Assembly: GCA_947498645.1 (NCBI GenBank)
Contig: CANMKS010000001.1
Coordinates: forward strand, 1,030,032-1,094,031
From: an uncultured Paracoccaceae bacterium
GTDB lineage: Bacteria; Pseudomonadota; Alphaproteobacteria; Rhodobacterales; Rhodobacteraceae
Reading direction: 5' to 3'
Length of the DNA stretch: 64,000 bases
Both the position numbers and the translations under genes were made by a program. Below, piece by piece: positions 16,856 through 25,074 of this stretch. Within the stretch, counting starts at the first letter, position 1; each line of letters starts with the position of its first letter. The notes beneath the pieces were generated by a model that made no database searches, was not told the DNA's origin, and worked only from the letters and a program-made list of their open reading frames with translations.

Positions 16856-17220
16856 CTTTCTTGGCATGGTCCAGTTAGTAGGCAATAGGATGTATCCGAA
16901 CCCGCATGTAAAATTCATTCCGGCTATGATTGTATCGCCTAAGCTTATGTTTGATGGTTTAAACCATGCCCAAGCGCTGTGTCGTTGCCGCTTGTGCGCT
17001 TGCATCCTGCGACCCAGTGGTGGACTACTTGATCCAGCGCGGTCGCAGCCAAGGTTTTGCCGGGCTGCCGCGAACCGAATAAGTTAGAAGGCATGATCCT
17101 GTATTGACTAGGCCGAGACCATTCCTGACACCTGTGGCGCTTGCAACAGATGCGCGGCTATGGTCCTGTTCTGAGGACCGTCGAGGCTGTTTTGCCGCAG
17201 CGCAGGTTTAGGAATTTGCC
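16856..17220. other. 365-nt region between divergent phosphatase and deoR genes
   Basis: The region should hold both promoters. It contains a perfect 14-bp palindrome, ATGGTTTAAACCAT (16954-16967), a possible operator. A short lipoprotein-like frame (16966-17082) is listed separately. No other gene is supported. Confidence 0.5.
16966..17082 (+). CDS. Possible 38-residue lipoprotein-like ORF
   Basis: ATG 16966 to TAA 17080 reads MPKRCVVAACALASCDP and so on, that is, a short basic start, a hydrophobic run and an LASC lipobox-like site at Cys15. No ribosome-binding site is visible, and the start codon overlaps the 16954-16967 palindrome, so this may be chance. It resembles the tiny entericidin-like or LPS-assembly-type lipoproteins only in layout. 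Confidence 0.22.
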   Translation: MPKRCVVAACALASCDPVVDYLIQRGRSQGFAGLPRTE

Positions 17221-17982
17221 ATGCTTGCACCTCAACGGCACAGACTTATTCTTGAGCAACTCGACAAAGATATCACTGTTTCCATACGTGCCCTGACGCA
17301 GCGGTTCGGGGTCTCTCGAGAAACGATCCGCAAGGATATCGAGCATCTGGCGCGAACAGCAAAGTTGGAACAAGTGCGCGGCGGCGCGACCCGCATCAGG
17401 ACGCAAGAAGTTCCGATGGCTGACCGATCCCAGATCAATGCCGAAGGCAAGGCACGGATCGGCCGGACGCTTGCCGCGCGGATTCCCCAGGGCGCTTCGA
17501 TTTTCCTTGATAACGGTTCTTCGACGCAGGTCTTGGCGCGTGCGCTTACAGAACATAGCGGCCTTAGCGTCTATACCAACGATCTGGAGGTCGCGCGCAT
17601 CCTTGCGCCTGTTTGTGCAAACCTTGTGCTTATCGGGGGTCGCATCAACACCGAAGAAATGGCGACATTTGGCAGTGAGGCACTCGAGCAAGCATCCCGT
17701 TACCACGTCGATATATCGGTTATCAGCGCAGGTGGGCTTTCGGCACGCGCTTTGTTGACTGATTTCAGCGAAGAAGGGGTGAACCTGCGTGAGCAGATCT
17801 CGCGATGTGGGCAGACCTGCTATGTGATCGCGGATCAAGAAAAATTCGGCGTCGTTGGGCAATATGCCTTGGCAATTCCGTTAGAAAGTACGTGCCTCAT
17901 TCTGGATGAGGAACCGCGCGAGGATCTGCGCGCAGCATTGCAGTCACAAAAACTGGCGTTTTTGGTCGCTGGTCCGCAATAA
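17221..17982 (+). CDS. DeoR family transcriptional regulator
   Basis: The 253-residue protein starts MLAPQRHRLILEQLDKDITV with a winged helix-turn-helix (about 8-60, RFGVSRETIRKDIEHL), then the DeoR sensor domain (about 75-235) with FLDNGSSTQVLARAL and VISAGGLS, the fold that binds phosphorylated ligands. It is immediately upstream of the flavoprotein gene (66 nt), and four tandem 10-bp repeats lie between them. It therefore most likely represses the flavoprotein and perhaps the importer and hydrolase genes beyond it. The ligand is unknown; a phosphonate-pathway intermediate is a reasonable candidate. Confidence 0.9.
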   Translation: MLAPQRHRLILEQLDKDITVSIRALTQRFGVSRETIRKDIEHLARTAKLEQVRGGATRIRTQEVPMADRSQINAEGKARIGRTLAARIPQGASIFLDNGSSTQVLARALTEHSGLSVYTNDLEVARILAPVCANLVLIGGRINTEEMATFGSEALEQASRYHVDISVISAGGLSARALLTDFSEEGVNLREQISRCGQTCYVIADQEKFGVVGQYALAIPLESTCLILDEEPREDLRAALQSQKLAFLVAGPQ

Positions 17983-17990
17983 ATAATTTG

Positions 17991-18030
17991 CCAAGTTTTG
18001 CCAAGTAATGCAAAGTAATGCCAACTATGC
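17991..18030 (+). promoter_or_regulatory. Four tandem 10-bp direct repeats, candidate DeoR operator
   Basis: Four successive 10-mers lie head to tail without gaps: CCAAGTTTTG, CCAAGTAATG, CAAAGTAATG and CCAACTATGC. They are spaced at about one helical turn, so the same face of DNA is presented four times. They cover the expected -35 region of a promoter whose -10 may be TATACT (18032-18037). The flavoprotein ATG is at 18049. DeoR-family repressors commonly use tandem direct repeats. Confidence 0.6.
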
Positions 18031-18048
18031 ATATACTGGAGCATCAAC

Positions 18049-20505
18049 ATGGCTGACCAAACCATTCCGCAACGCGCTCAATACGTCATTATTGGTGGGG
18101 GGATCGTTGGATGTTCGGTTGCTTATCACCTGGCGAAGATGGGACACACAGATGTTGTCCTTCTCGAACAGGGTCAGCTGAGTTGCGGCACAACATGGCA
18201 CGCGGCCGGGCTTGTGGGCCAACTGCGCAGCCAGCCATCCATGACCAATCTCATTCGGTATTCCACGCAGCTTTACGCTGACCTTGAGGCTGAAACAGGT
18301 CTGGCGACTGGGTGGATGCAGTGTGGCTCTGTCACTGTGGCGCGCACTGATGACCGCATGACTGTACTGCTTCGCACTGCGGCGGCAGCGCGGGCACAGG
18401 GGGTCGAAGTCGACGTGCTTACCCCGCAAGAGGCGGGCGACCGGTGGCCAGTCATGCAGACAGATGACCTCAAAGGCGGCTTGTGGATGCCGGGCGACGG
18501 CAAGGCAAACCCGACCGATCTGACGCAATCACTTGCCAAGGGTGCACGTAACAAAGGTGCCCGCATCATCGAAGGGATCACGGTCACCGGCGTTACGACA
18601 GATCAAGGGCGTGTCACGGGCGTTGACACCGATCAAGGGCACATTGAAGCAGAGATTGTAGTTAACTGTGCGGGCCAGTGGGCGCGTGCTGTGGGGCAGA
18701 TGTGTGGCGTAAACGTCCCACTGCATTCAGCCGAACACATGTATATCGTCACTGAAACCATGAACGGCGTAAAGGCGGACCTGCCCGTTTTGCGCGATCC
18801 GGATGGCTATATCTACTTCAAAGAGGAAACCGGCGGCCTGGTCATGGGTGGGTTTGAGCCGGAGGCCAAGCCTTGGGGTATGGATGGCATCCCCGACAAA
18901 TTTGAGTTTTCCCTTCTGCCCGATGATTGGGACCAATTCGAAATTCTGTTGGAAAACGCCTTGATCCGCGTTCCAGAGATGGAGCACACCGGCGTTCGCA
19001 AGTTCTACAACGGACCCGAAAGCTTTACGCCGGACAACAACTACCTGTTGGGTGAAGCGCCAGAACTGAAGAACTTTTTTGTCGGCGCAGGCTTTAACTC
19101 CATGGGGATCGCCAGTGCTGGCGGGGCAGGACGCGCCCTAGCCGAATGGATTATCGAGGGCGAGGCCACGTCTGATTTGTTTGCGGTCGATATCCGGCGG
19201 TTTGCCGAATTCAACAACAACCCGACCTGGTTGCACGACCGGGTCAAGGAAACACTGGGCCTTCACTATGCAATGCCCTGGCCAAATCGAGAGCTGGACA
19301 CTGCCCGGCCATTCCGCCGGTCGCCGCTTTATGACCGTCTCAAAGCCAAGGGCGCGGTCTTTGGGTCGAAAATGGGCTGGGAGCGGGCCAATTGGTTCGC
19401 ACCCGAAGGCACTTTGGCGGAAACGGTTTACAGTTTCGGACGGCAAAACTGGCACGACGCTGTCGCTGAGGAACACAAGGCGGTTCGCGAAGGCGTGGCG
19501 CTTTTCGATCAGACATCTTTTGCCAAGCTGCTGGTACAGGGCAGGGATGCCTGCACTGAATTGAACCGGATTTGCACTGCCAATGTGGACGTCCCGCTGG
19601 GACAGACAGTCTACACGGGGATGCTGAACAATCGCGGCGGATATGAAAGCGACCTGACCGTCATGCGCTTGAAGGGCGATGAATTCCTGTTGATCACGGG
19701 TTCGGCGCAGGCCGTTCGCGACGCCGACTGGATTTCCAAAAACTTTGCGGAAGAGTCACATGTCTTTTTGACGGATGTGACGTCATCGTGGTCCGTGCTG
19801 GCGGTTATGGGGCCGAAATCTCGGGACGTCTTGGGATCGGTCACCAAAGTGGATTTGTCCAATGACAACTTCCCGTTTGGCACGTTTCAGACCATCGACC
19901 TAGGCTATGCTACAGTTATCGCGAGCCGTATGACATACGTCGGTGAATTGGGCTGGGAATTGCTTGTTCCCACAGAATTCACTGTTGGCGTTTACGATCA
20001 ACTGATGGAGGCAGGCGCCCCGCATGGCATCCGTGACGCCGGCTACTACGCTCTGGACGGATTGCGGATCGAAAAGGGGTTCCGCGCCTGGAGCCGGGAA
20101 CTGACCCCGGATATTTCACCACTTCAGGCCGGGCTCAGCTTTGCCGTGGACTTTGACAAACCCTGTGGGTTTATCGGGAAAGATGCGCTGCAAGTGGCCA
20201 AGGCCGATCCACAGCACCTGAACCGGCGTATTATCCAGCTTGTGTTGAATGATTCCGAGGTCCAACTTTGGGGCGGTGAGGCCGTATTGCACAATGGGAT
20301 CGAGATCGGAGAAGTGCGATCCGCCGGGTTTGGCCATACGCTGGGCGCTGCCGTTGCGCTTTGCGATGTGCATGCGGACGCGAAGATCGACAAATCGTTT
20401 ATCGAGACTCAGGCCTTTGAAATCGACAACGCGGGCACCCGCACGGCTGCCACAGCGTACCTGCGTACACCCTATGACCCGAAGGCCGAACGCGTAAAAG
20501 CCTGA
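18049..20505 (+). CDS. FAD oxidoreductase fused to GcvT domain (dimethylglycine/sarcosine dehydrogenase-like)
   Basis: The 818-residue protein opens with an FAD-binding fold (YVIIGGGIVGCSVAYHLAKM). GTTWHAAGL follows, whose His51 corresponds to the covalent FAD histidine of dimethylglycine dehydrogenase. A DAO domain runs to about 400. The rest (about 430-810) is a GcvT-like aminomethyltransferase domain: NRGGYESDLTVMRLKGDEFL, then DGLRIEKGFRAWSREL, and a C-terminal barrel. Family members demethylate N-methyl amines and pass the one-carbon unit to tetrahydrofolate. Placed between a DeoR regulator and an AEP-type importer, it may demethylate N-methylated AEP, but glycine-betaine-type substrates remain possible. 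ATG 18049 follows GGAG. Confidence 0.9.
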   Translation: MADQTIPQRAQYVIIGGGIVGCSVAYHLAKMGHTDVVLLEQGQLSCGTTWHAAGLVGQLRSQPSMTNLIRYSTQLYADLEAETGLATGWMQCGSVTVARTDDRMTVLLRTAAAARAQGVEVDVLTPQEAGDRWPVMQTDDLKGGLWMPGDGKANPTDLTQSLAKGARNKGARIIEGITVTGVTTDQGRVTGVDTDQGHIEAEIVVNCAGQWARAVGQMCGVNVPLHSAEHMYIVTETMNGVKADLPVLRDPDGYIYFKEETGGLVMGGFEPEAKPWGMDGIPDKFEFSLLPDDWDQFEILLENALIRVPEMEHTGVRKFYNGPESFTPDNNYLLGEAPELKNFFVGAGFNSMGIASAGGAGRALAEWIIEGEATSDLFAVDIRRFAEFNNNPTWLHDRVKETLGLHYAMPWPNRELDTARPFRRSPLYDRLKAKGAVFGSKMGWERANWFAPEGTLAETVYSFGRQNWHDAVAEEHKAVREGVALFDQTSFAKLLVQGRDACTELNRICTANVDVPLGQTVYTGMLNNRGGYESDLTVMRLKGDEFLLITGSAQAVRDADWISKNFAEESHVFLTDVTSSWSVLAVMGPKSRDVLGSVTKVDLSNDNFPFGTFQTIDLGYATVIASRMTYVGELGWELLVPTEFTVGVYDQLMEAGAPHGIRDAGYYALDGLRIEKGFRAWSRELTPDISPLQAGLSFAVDFDKPCGFIGKDALQVAKADPQHLNRRIIQLVLNDSEVQLWGGEAVLHNGIEIGEVRSAGFGHTLGAAVALCDVHADAKIDKSFIETQAFEIDNAGTRTAATAYLRTPYDPKAERVKA

Positions 20506-20536
20506 TTAAGCTGAAAAGTTAACTGACGACTGACCG

Positions 20537-20571
20537 CCGCGCATTTCCTGACCTATCGTCAGAATGCGCGG
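20537..20571 (+). terminator. Long stem-loop after the flavoprotein gene
   Basis: CCGCGCATT (20537-20545) pairs with AATGCGCGG (20563-20571), and CTGAC (20548-20552) with GTCAG (20558-20562), around loop CTATC. A 2-nt bulge TC interrupts the stem. The fold is strong and begins 31 nt after the stop codon, but no T-run follows, so it may be a weak terminator or an RNA 3'-end stabiliser. Confidence 0.6.
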
Positions 20572-20766
20572 CTACTGCATTGTTGCATGATCGTCGATTA
20601 TGCTTGCCTTTGGGTGATCGAAAATGGTGCGATCAAGCTGGTTATTCATTCATTACCCAAGCCTATCGTATCAGAAGAATTATCAATTTGGTTTGTTGGA
20701 GATATTCGCGAAACTGTTACGATCACAGACAACAATGTGAAAAGATTAACAACAAGGGAGAAATCA

Positions 20767-21789
20767 ATGGCACCTCTAAAGACGAAATCGATGTTGGGCG
20801 CGTCGATGCTTGCGCTCATGTCGAGCGTTGCATTCGCGGAAACTGAACTGACTGTCTACACTGCCGTCGAGGCCGAAGACCTGTCGCGGTACGCCGAAAC
20901 ATTTAACGCGTCACACCCGGATATCACAATCAATTGGGTGCGCGACTCAACCGGCGTCATCACAGCGAAACTTCTCGCGGAACGTGACAACCCACAGGCG
21001 GACGTTGTTTGGGGGCTTGCCGCGACATCGCTCCTGCTCTTGAAATCAGAAGGCATGCTGGAAGCCTATGCACCTGCTGGTGTCGAGAATCTGGACCCTA
21101 AATTCGTAGATGGCGATAACCCTCCGGCCTGGGTCGGGATGGACGCCTGGGTTGCTTCTGTGTGCTTTAACACCGTCGAGGCAGAAAGATTGGGCCTTGA
21201 GGCTCCAACGTCTTGGCAGGACCTGACGGACGAGCAGTACCGCGGCCACGTGATCATGCCGAACCCCGCGTCTTCGGGGACTGGCTTCCTGGACGTTTCC
21301 AGCTGGTTGCAGATTTTTGGCGAAGAAGGTGGCTGGGCTTACATGGATGCGCTTCATGAGAACATTGCCCGTTACACACATTCCGGCTCGGCGCCTTGCA
21401 AACTTGCTGCGTCCGGTGAGATTCCAATCGGTGTGTCTTTCGCATTCCGTGGTGCCAAGTCAAAAGCTGCTGGCGCTCCGCTAGAGATCATTGTGCCAAG
21501 CGAAGGTGTTGGCTGGGACATGGAAGCAACCGCAATCGTCGCGGGCACGGACGCTTTGGAAGCGGCGCAGACCTTGGTTGACTTCACCGTCACGCAAGAA
21601 GCCAACGAGATGTACAATGTCGGCTACGCGGTTGTTGCCTATCCAGGCATTGCACAACCGGTAGAGCACTTCCCGGAAAATCTGCTTGATGCGATGATTG
21701 ACAACGACTTCGAATTTGCAGCGAACAATCGCGCGGCAATTCTTGAAGAGTGGTCAAGCCGTTACGATGGCAAATCTGATCCGCAGTAA
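20767..21789 (+). CDS. aepX: ABC transporter substrate-binding protein, 2-aminoethylphosphonate type
   Basis: The 340-residue periplasmic protein has a signal peptide (MAPLKTKSMLGASMLALMSS, cleavage about AFA|ET at 24) and a type II Fe/AEP-binding fold that begins LTVYTAVEAEDLSRYAETFN, with ADVVWGLAATSLLLL and GTGFLDVSSWLQIF. This fits the PhnS/AepX group of AEP binding proteins. ATG 20767 follows AGGGAG. The open frame upstream from 20587 has no ribosome-binding site. Neighbouring ATPase and fused-permease genes complete the importer. The gene symbol follows the marine AepXVW naming and is assigned by type, not by identity. Confidence 0.85.
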   Translation: MAPLKTKSMLGASMLALMSSVAFAETELTVYTAVEAEDLSRYAETFNASHPDITINWVRDSTGVITAKLLAERDNPQADVVWGLAATSLLLLKSEGMLEAYAPAGVENLDPKFVDGDNPPAWVGMDAWVASVCFNTVEAERLGLEAPTSWQDLTDEQYRGHVIMPNPASSGTGFLDVSSWLQIFGEEGGWAYMDALHENIARYTHSGSAPCKLAASGEIPIGVSFAFRGAKSKAAGAPLEIIVPSEGVGWDMEATAIVAGTDALEAAQTLVDFTVTQEANEMYNVGYAVVAYPGIAQPVEHFPENLLDAMIDNDFEFAANNRAAILEEWSSRYDGKSDPQ

Positions 21790-21796
21790 CCGAACA

Positions 21797-21834
21797 ATTG
21801 GTCAGGGCGCTGGGCAACCGGCGCCCTGACCAAT
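21797..21834 (+). terminator. Perfect 14-bp stem-loop between aepX and aepV
   Basis: ATTGGTCAGGGCGC (21797-21810) pairs without mismatch with GCGCCCTGACCAAT (21821-21834) around a 10-nt loop. No T-run follows. Hairpins in this place after binding-protein genes usually stabilise the upstream mRNA and lower downstream expression, giving excess binding protein over membrane components. Confidence 0.75.
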
Positions 21835-21906
21835 GGAACTATCAAAGACAAACAAGACCGGCTGACACACCTAGCTCTACTATGAGTCAGGGAAGGATCT
21901 AAGAAC

Positions 21907-23025
21907 GTGAAGACAAACGTCGAAAGTAGCTATCTCAAGATTGAGAACCTCTGGAAATTTTTTGGTAAGTTTCTGGCGCTTGAAAACATCTCACTTGAAG
22001 TCAAGGAAGGCGAATTCATTTGCTTTCTTGGTCCTTCGGGATGTGGGAAAACAACCTTGTTGCGTGCCATTGCCGGGTTGGACCTCCAGTCAAGTGGAAC
22101 AACTTTGCAGGGTGGAAAAGATGTCTCGAATCTGCCCCCGTCCGAGCGTGACTTTGGGATCGTCTTTCAGTCCTACGCATTGTTTCCCAACCTGAGCATC
22201 GAAAAGAACATTGCTTACGGATTGGAAAACACTGGCCGATCCAAAGACGAGATCAAGGCACGGGTCGCAGAGTTGCTGGAGCTGGTTGGTCTTCCCGAAC
22301 AGGGCAAGAAGTATCCCGCCCAACTGTCCGGGGGGCAGCAACAACGTATTGCATTGGCGCGCGCGATCGCGACCAATCCAGGTCTTCTCTTGCTTGATGA
22401 GCCGCTTTCAGCACTTGATGCCAAGGTGCGCGTGCATCTGCGCCATGAAATCAAAGAGCTTCAGCGCAAACTCGGCGTGACAACGGTCATGGTTACTCAT
22501 GACCAAGAAGAAGCGCTGGCGATGGCCGACCGGATCGTGGTGATGAACCATGGTGTGATCGAACAAGTCGGCACGCCAACAGAAATTTATCGCGAGCCGA
22601 GCTCGCTTTTTGTGGCTGATTTTATCGGTGAAATGAACCAGATCACCGCAACTGCTGGAGCTGGCAATAAGGTGCGGTTTGGATCAGCGGTCATGGAATC
22701 TGCGCCCCATCAGTTCAACGAAGGTGACAAGATCATCGCAGCGATCCGTCCCAATGACATCATCCCGCACGGCGACAGCGCCCATTCGCTTGGTAAGGAC
22801 GACCGGGTCGAGACCGAGTCCAACGCGATCGATGTGGAAGTTGGGGAAATGGAGTTCCTGGGTTCTTTCTGGCGATGCAGACTAAGACATGAGCTGTTTG
22901 GCAATGAAGATCTGATTGCAGACTTTTCAATCAACGCTGTGCGGCGACTAGAGCTGTCCGAAGGCTCGACTATGCTGATCGAATTGCCTCCAACACGTCT
23001 TATGGCATTTGCAGGTTCGGAGTAG
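21907..23025 (+). CDS. aepV: ABC transporter ATP-binding protein, 2-aminoethylphosphonate type
   Basis: The 372-residue protein has Walker A GPSGCGKTT (42-50), signature QLSGGQQQR, Walker B LLLLDEP and switch His in VTHDQEEAL. A C-terminal TOBE-like domain (about 250-372) follows, as in CUT1/PotA-type subunits. The start is GTG 21907. Five bases separate it from the fused permease gene, so the two are cotranscribed. The neighbouring genes and length match the AEP importer ATPase (PhnT/AepV-like). Confidence 0.88.
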   Translation: MKTNVESSYLKIENLWKFFGKFLALENISLEVKEGEFICFLGPSGCGKTTLLRAIAGLDLQSSGTTLQGGKDVSNLPPSERDFGIVFQSYALFPNLSIEKNIAYGLENTGRSKDEIKARVAELLELVGLPEQGKKYPAQLSGGQQQRIALARAIATNPGLLLLDEPLSALDAKVRVHLRHEIKELQRKLGVTTVMVTHDQEEALAMADRIVVMNHGVIEQVGTPTEIYREPSSLFVADFIGEMNQITATAGAGNKVRFGSAVMESAPHQFNEGDKIIAAIRPNDIIPHGDSAHSLGKDDRVETESNAIDVEVGEMEFLGSFWRCRLRHELFGNEDLIADFSINAVRRLELSEGSTMLIELPPTRLMAFAGSE

Positions 23026-23030
23026 AGCAT

Positions 23031-25046
23031 ATGAGCGACGCGACCCTGCAAAACGTTCCCAGCGGCAAATCCATTCGCGGCAAGCTGTCCCGTGACGACA
23101 TTATCATGCGTGGCAGCATGATTGTGATTGGCCTTTATCTGCTAATCACGATGGCCTTTCCGCTTTACGCGATGCTGTCGAAGTCTTTTTCCACATACAA
23201 GTTCGATCTGGCCGCCTACGAGGTTCAGGTCAGCGATGAGACAGGTACGAACTTTTCACAACCAGTCACATTCGCGGACCTGAACGAGACGCTGAATGTC
23301 GTGGCCGAAACAGATCTGAGCGCCGGATCCGATGGTCGCCTTGGTGTGACGCAGTTCTTTCCTGACTTCAGCTTCCGCAGCCCCGTCAACTACCGTTTGC
23401 GCAATACCTCCGACACAGGAAGGTTTCTTGTCGGCTCAACCCTGAATGACGCCACAGACTGGGTCGAGCTCGACAGCAACACCTTCAGACGCGTGCAGTT
23501 GCGCCCTGTCGAGGCGCGTGGTCTTGATAACTTCCGGACCTACTTTCGTACGCCTGCGCTGTCGAATTCCATCAAGAATTCGGTGATCATTGCGACAGTC
23601 AGTACTGTCATCACTGTTTTTCTTGCCTTCTGGTTTGCCTTTGCGCTGAACCGGTCGTGCATGCGGTTCAAAGGGTTCTTTCGCCTTGTGGCGATGGCAC
23701 CGATCCTGGTTCCGTCATTGTTGCCCGGCATCGCTTTGGTTTACCTCTTTGGCAATCAAGGCATGCTGAAAGAGCTGCTGTTCGGCGCAACAATCTATGG
23801 CCCGATCGGGATTATCATCGGGTCGGTGTTTTTCACCTTCCCGCACGCCTTTCTGATCATTTCAACGGCTCTCTCAATCTCGGACGCGCGGCTTTACGAG
23901 GCTTCGGTCGTCCTGCGGGGCAGCCCATGGCGCACGTTTTGGACCGTCACCATCCCGGGTGCGCGCTATGGCTTGGTGTCTGCGGCTTTCGTGGTGTTCA
24001 ACCTCGTGATCACTGATTTCGGTCTGCCAAAGGTTATCGGTGGACAGTTCAATGTCCTTGCGGTTGATATCTACAAACAGGTGATCGGTCAGCAGAATTT
24101 CGAGATGGGAGCGGTTGTTTCTGTCGTCTTGATCCTGCCGGCGATTGTTGCCTTTACCATCGACAGATTGGTGCAAAGCAAGCAGGTCGCCTTGTTGTCT
24201 GCGCGGTCGGTCCCCTATTCGCCGTCGCCAAATGCCAGACTGGACTGGACATTGTTCGGTTTCTCAAGCCTGGTCGCTGTCTTCATTGTCGGCATCCTTG
24301 CTGTCTGCCAGTTTGCGGCGCTGGTGAAATTCTGGCCATATGACCTGAGCTTCAGCCTGAACAACTACCAGTTTGATCGCATGGATGGCGGTGGTTGGGG
24401 ATCCTACTACAACTCGATCAAGCTGGCGCTTTTGACCGCGGTGATCGGCACATCGGTGATCTTCTTTGGTGCCTATCTGGTTGAAAAATCGAATGGCTTC
24501 AGGACCGGGCGCACTCTTTTTCAGATGTTCGCCATGTTGCCAATGGCGATCCCCGGCATGGTTCTGGGTTTGTCTTACATCTTCTTCTTCAACAACCCGA
24601 GCAATCCGTTCTATTTCATTTATGGAACGATGGCCATTTTGGTGGTCTCGACGGTGACGCACTTCTACACGGTGTCCCACCTGACGGCGACGACGGCTTT
24701 GCAGCAAATGGACCGAGAGTTTGAATCTGTATCCGCGTCGCTAAAGCAACCAACCCTAAAGCTGTTCAGCCGGGTCACGGTGCCGGTCAGTATGCCTGCA
24801 ATCCTCGACATCTCGATCTATCTCTTCGTGAATGCGATGACGACGGTGTCGGCGGTCGTGTTCCTATATTCTCCAAAGACCTCGCTTGCGTCGATCGCAG
24901 TGCTGAATATGGATGATGCAGGCGATATCGCACCGGCGGCGGCCATGGGAATGATGATCTTCTATACCAATGCCGCTGCCCGAATACTCCACTTGATCGC
25001 ATCCCGTGGTATTTTGCAGCGCACCCAGGCCTGGCGCAAAAGGTAA
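23031..25046 (+). CDS. aepW: Fused ABC transporter permease, 2-aminoethylphosphonate type
   Basis: The 671-residue protein carries two BPD permease units in one chain. Each has six or so helices and an EAA-type coupling loop: EASVVLRGSPWRTFWTVTIP in the first half and FESVSASLKQPTLKLFSRVT in the second. A large periplasmic stretch (about 50-160) follows the first helix. Fused permeases occur in iron(III)- and AEP-type importers. ATG 23031 is 5 nt after the ATPase stop. The next gene starts 28 nt beyond its TAA. Confidence 0.88.
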   Translation: MSDATLQNVPSGKSIRGKLSRDDIIMRGSMIVIGLYLLITMAFPLYAMLSKSFSTYKFDLAAYEVQVSDETGTNFSQPVTFADLNETLNVVAETDLSAGSDGRLGVTQFFPDFSFRSPVNYRLRNTSDTGRFLVGSTLNDATDWVELDSNTFRRVQLRPVEARGLDNFRTYFRTPALSNSIKNSVIIATVSTVITVFLAFWFAFALNRSCMRFKGFFRLVAMAPILVPSLLPGIALVYLFGNQGMLKELLFGATIYGPIGIIIGSVFFTFPHAFLIISTALSISDARLYEASVVLRGSPWRTFWTVTIPGARYGLVSAAFVVFNLVITDFGLPKVIGGQFNVLAVDIYKQVIGQQNFEMGAVVSVVLILPAIVAFTIDRLVQSKQVALLSARSVPYSPSPNARLDWTLFGFSSLVAVFIVGILAVCQFAALVKFWPYDLSFSLNNYQFDRMDGGGWGSYYNSIKLALLTAVIGTSVIFFGAYLVEKSNGFRTGRTLFQMFAMLPMAIPGMVLGLSYIFFFNNPSNPFYFIYGTMAILVVSTVTHFYTVSHLTATTALQQMDREFESVSASLKQPTLKLFSRVTVPVSMPAILDISIYLFVNAMTTVSAVVFLYSPKTSLASIAVLNMDDAGDIAPAAAMGMMIFYTNAAARILHLIASRGILQRTQAWRKR

Positions 25047-25074
25047 GTGTTCTGCGCTTGAAAGCGGGCCATCG

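Noticed and set aside
18049..20505. A glycine cleavage T-protein gene
   Set aside because: The GcvT region is only the second half. The first half is a full FAD oxidoreductase with the covalent-FAD histidine, so the fused dehydrogenase type is correct.
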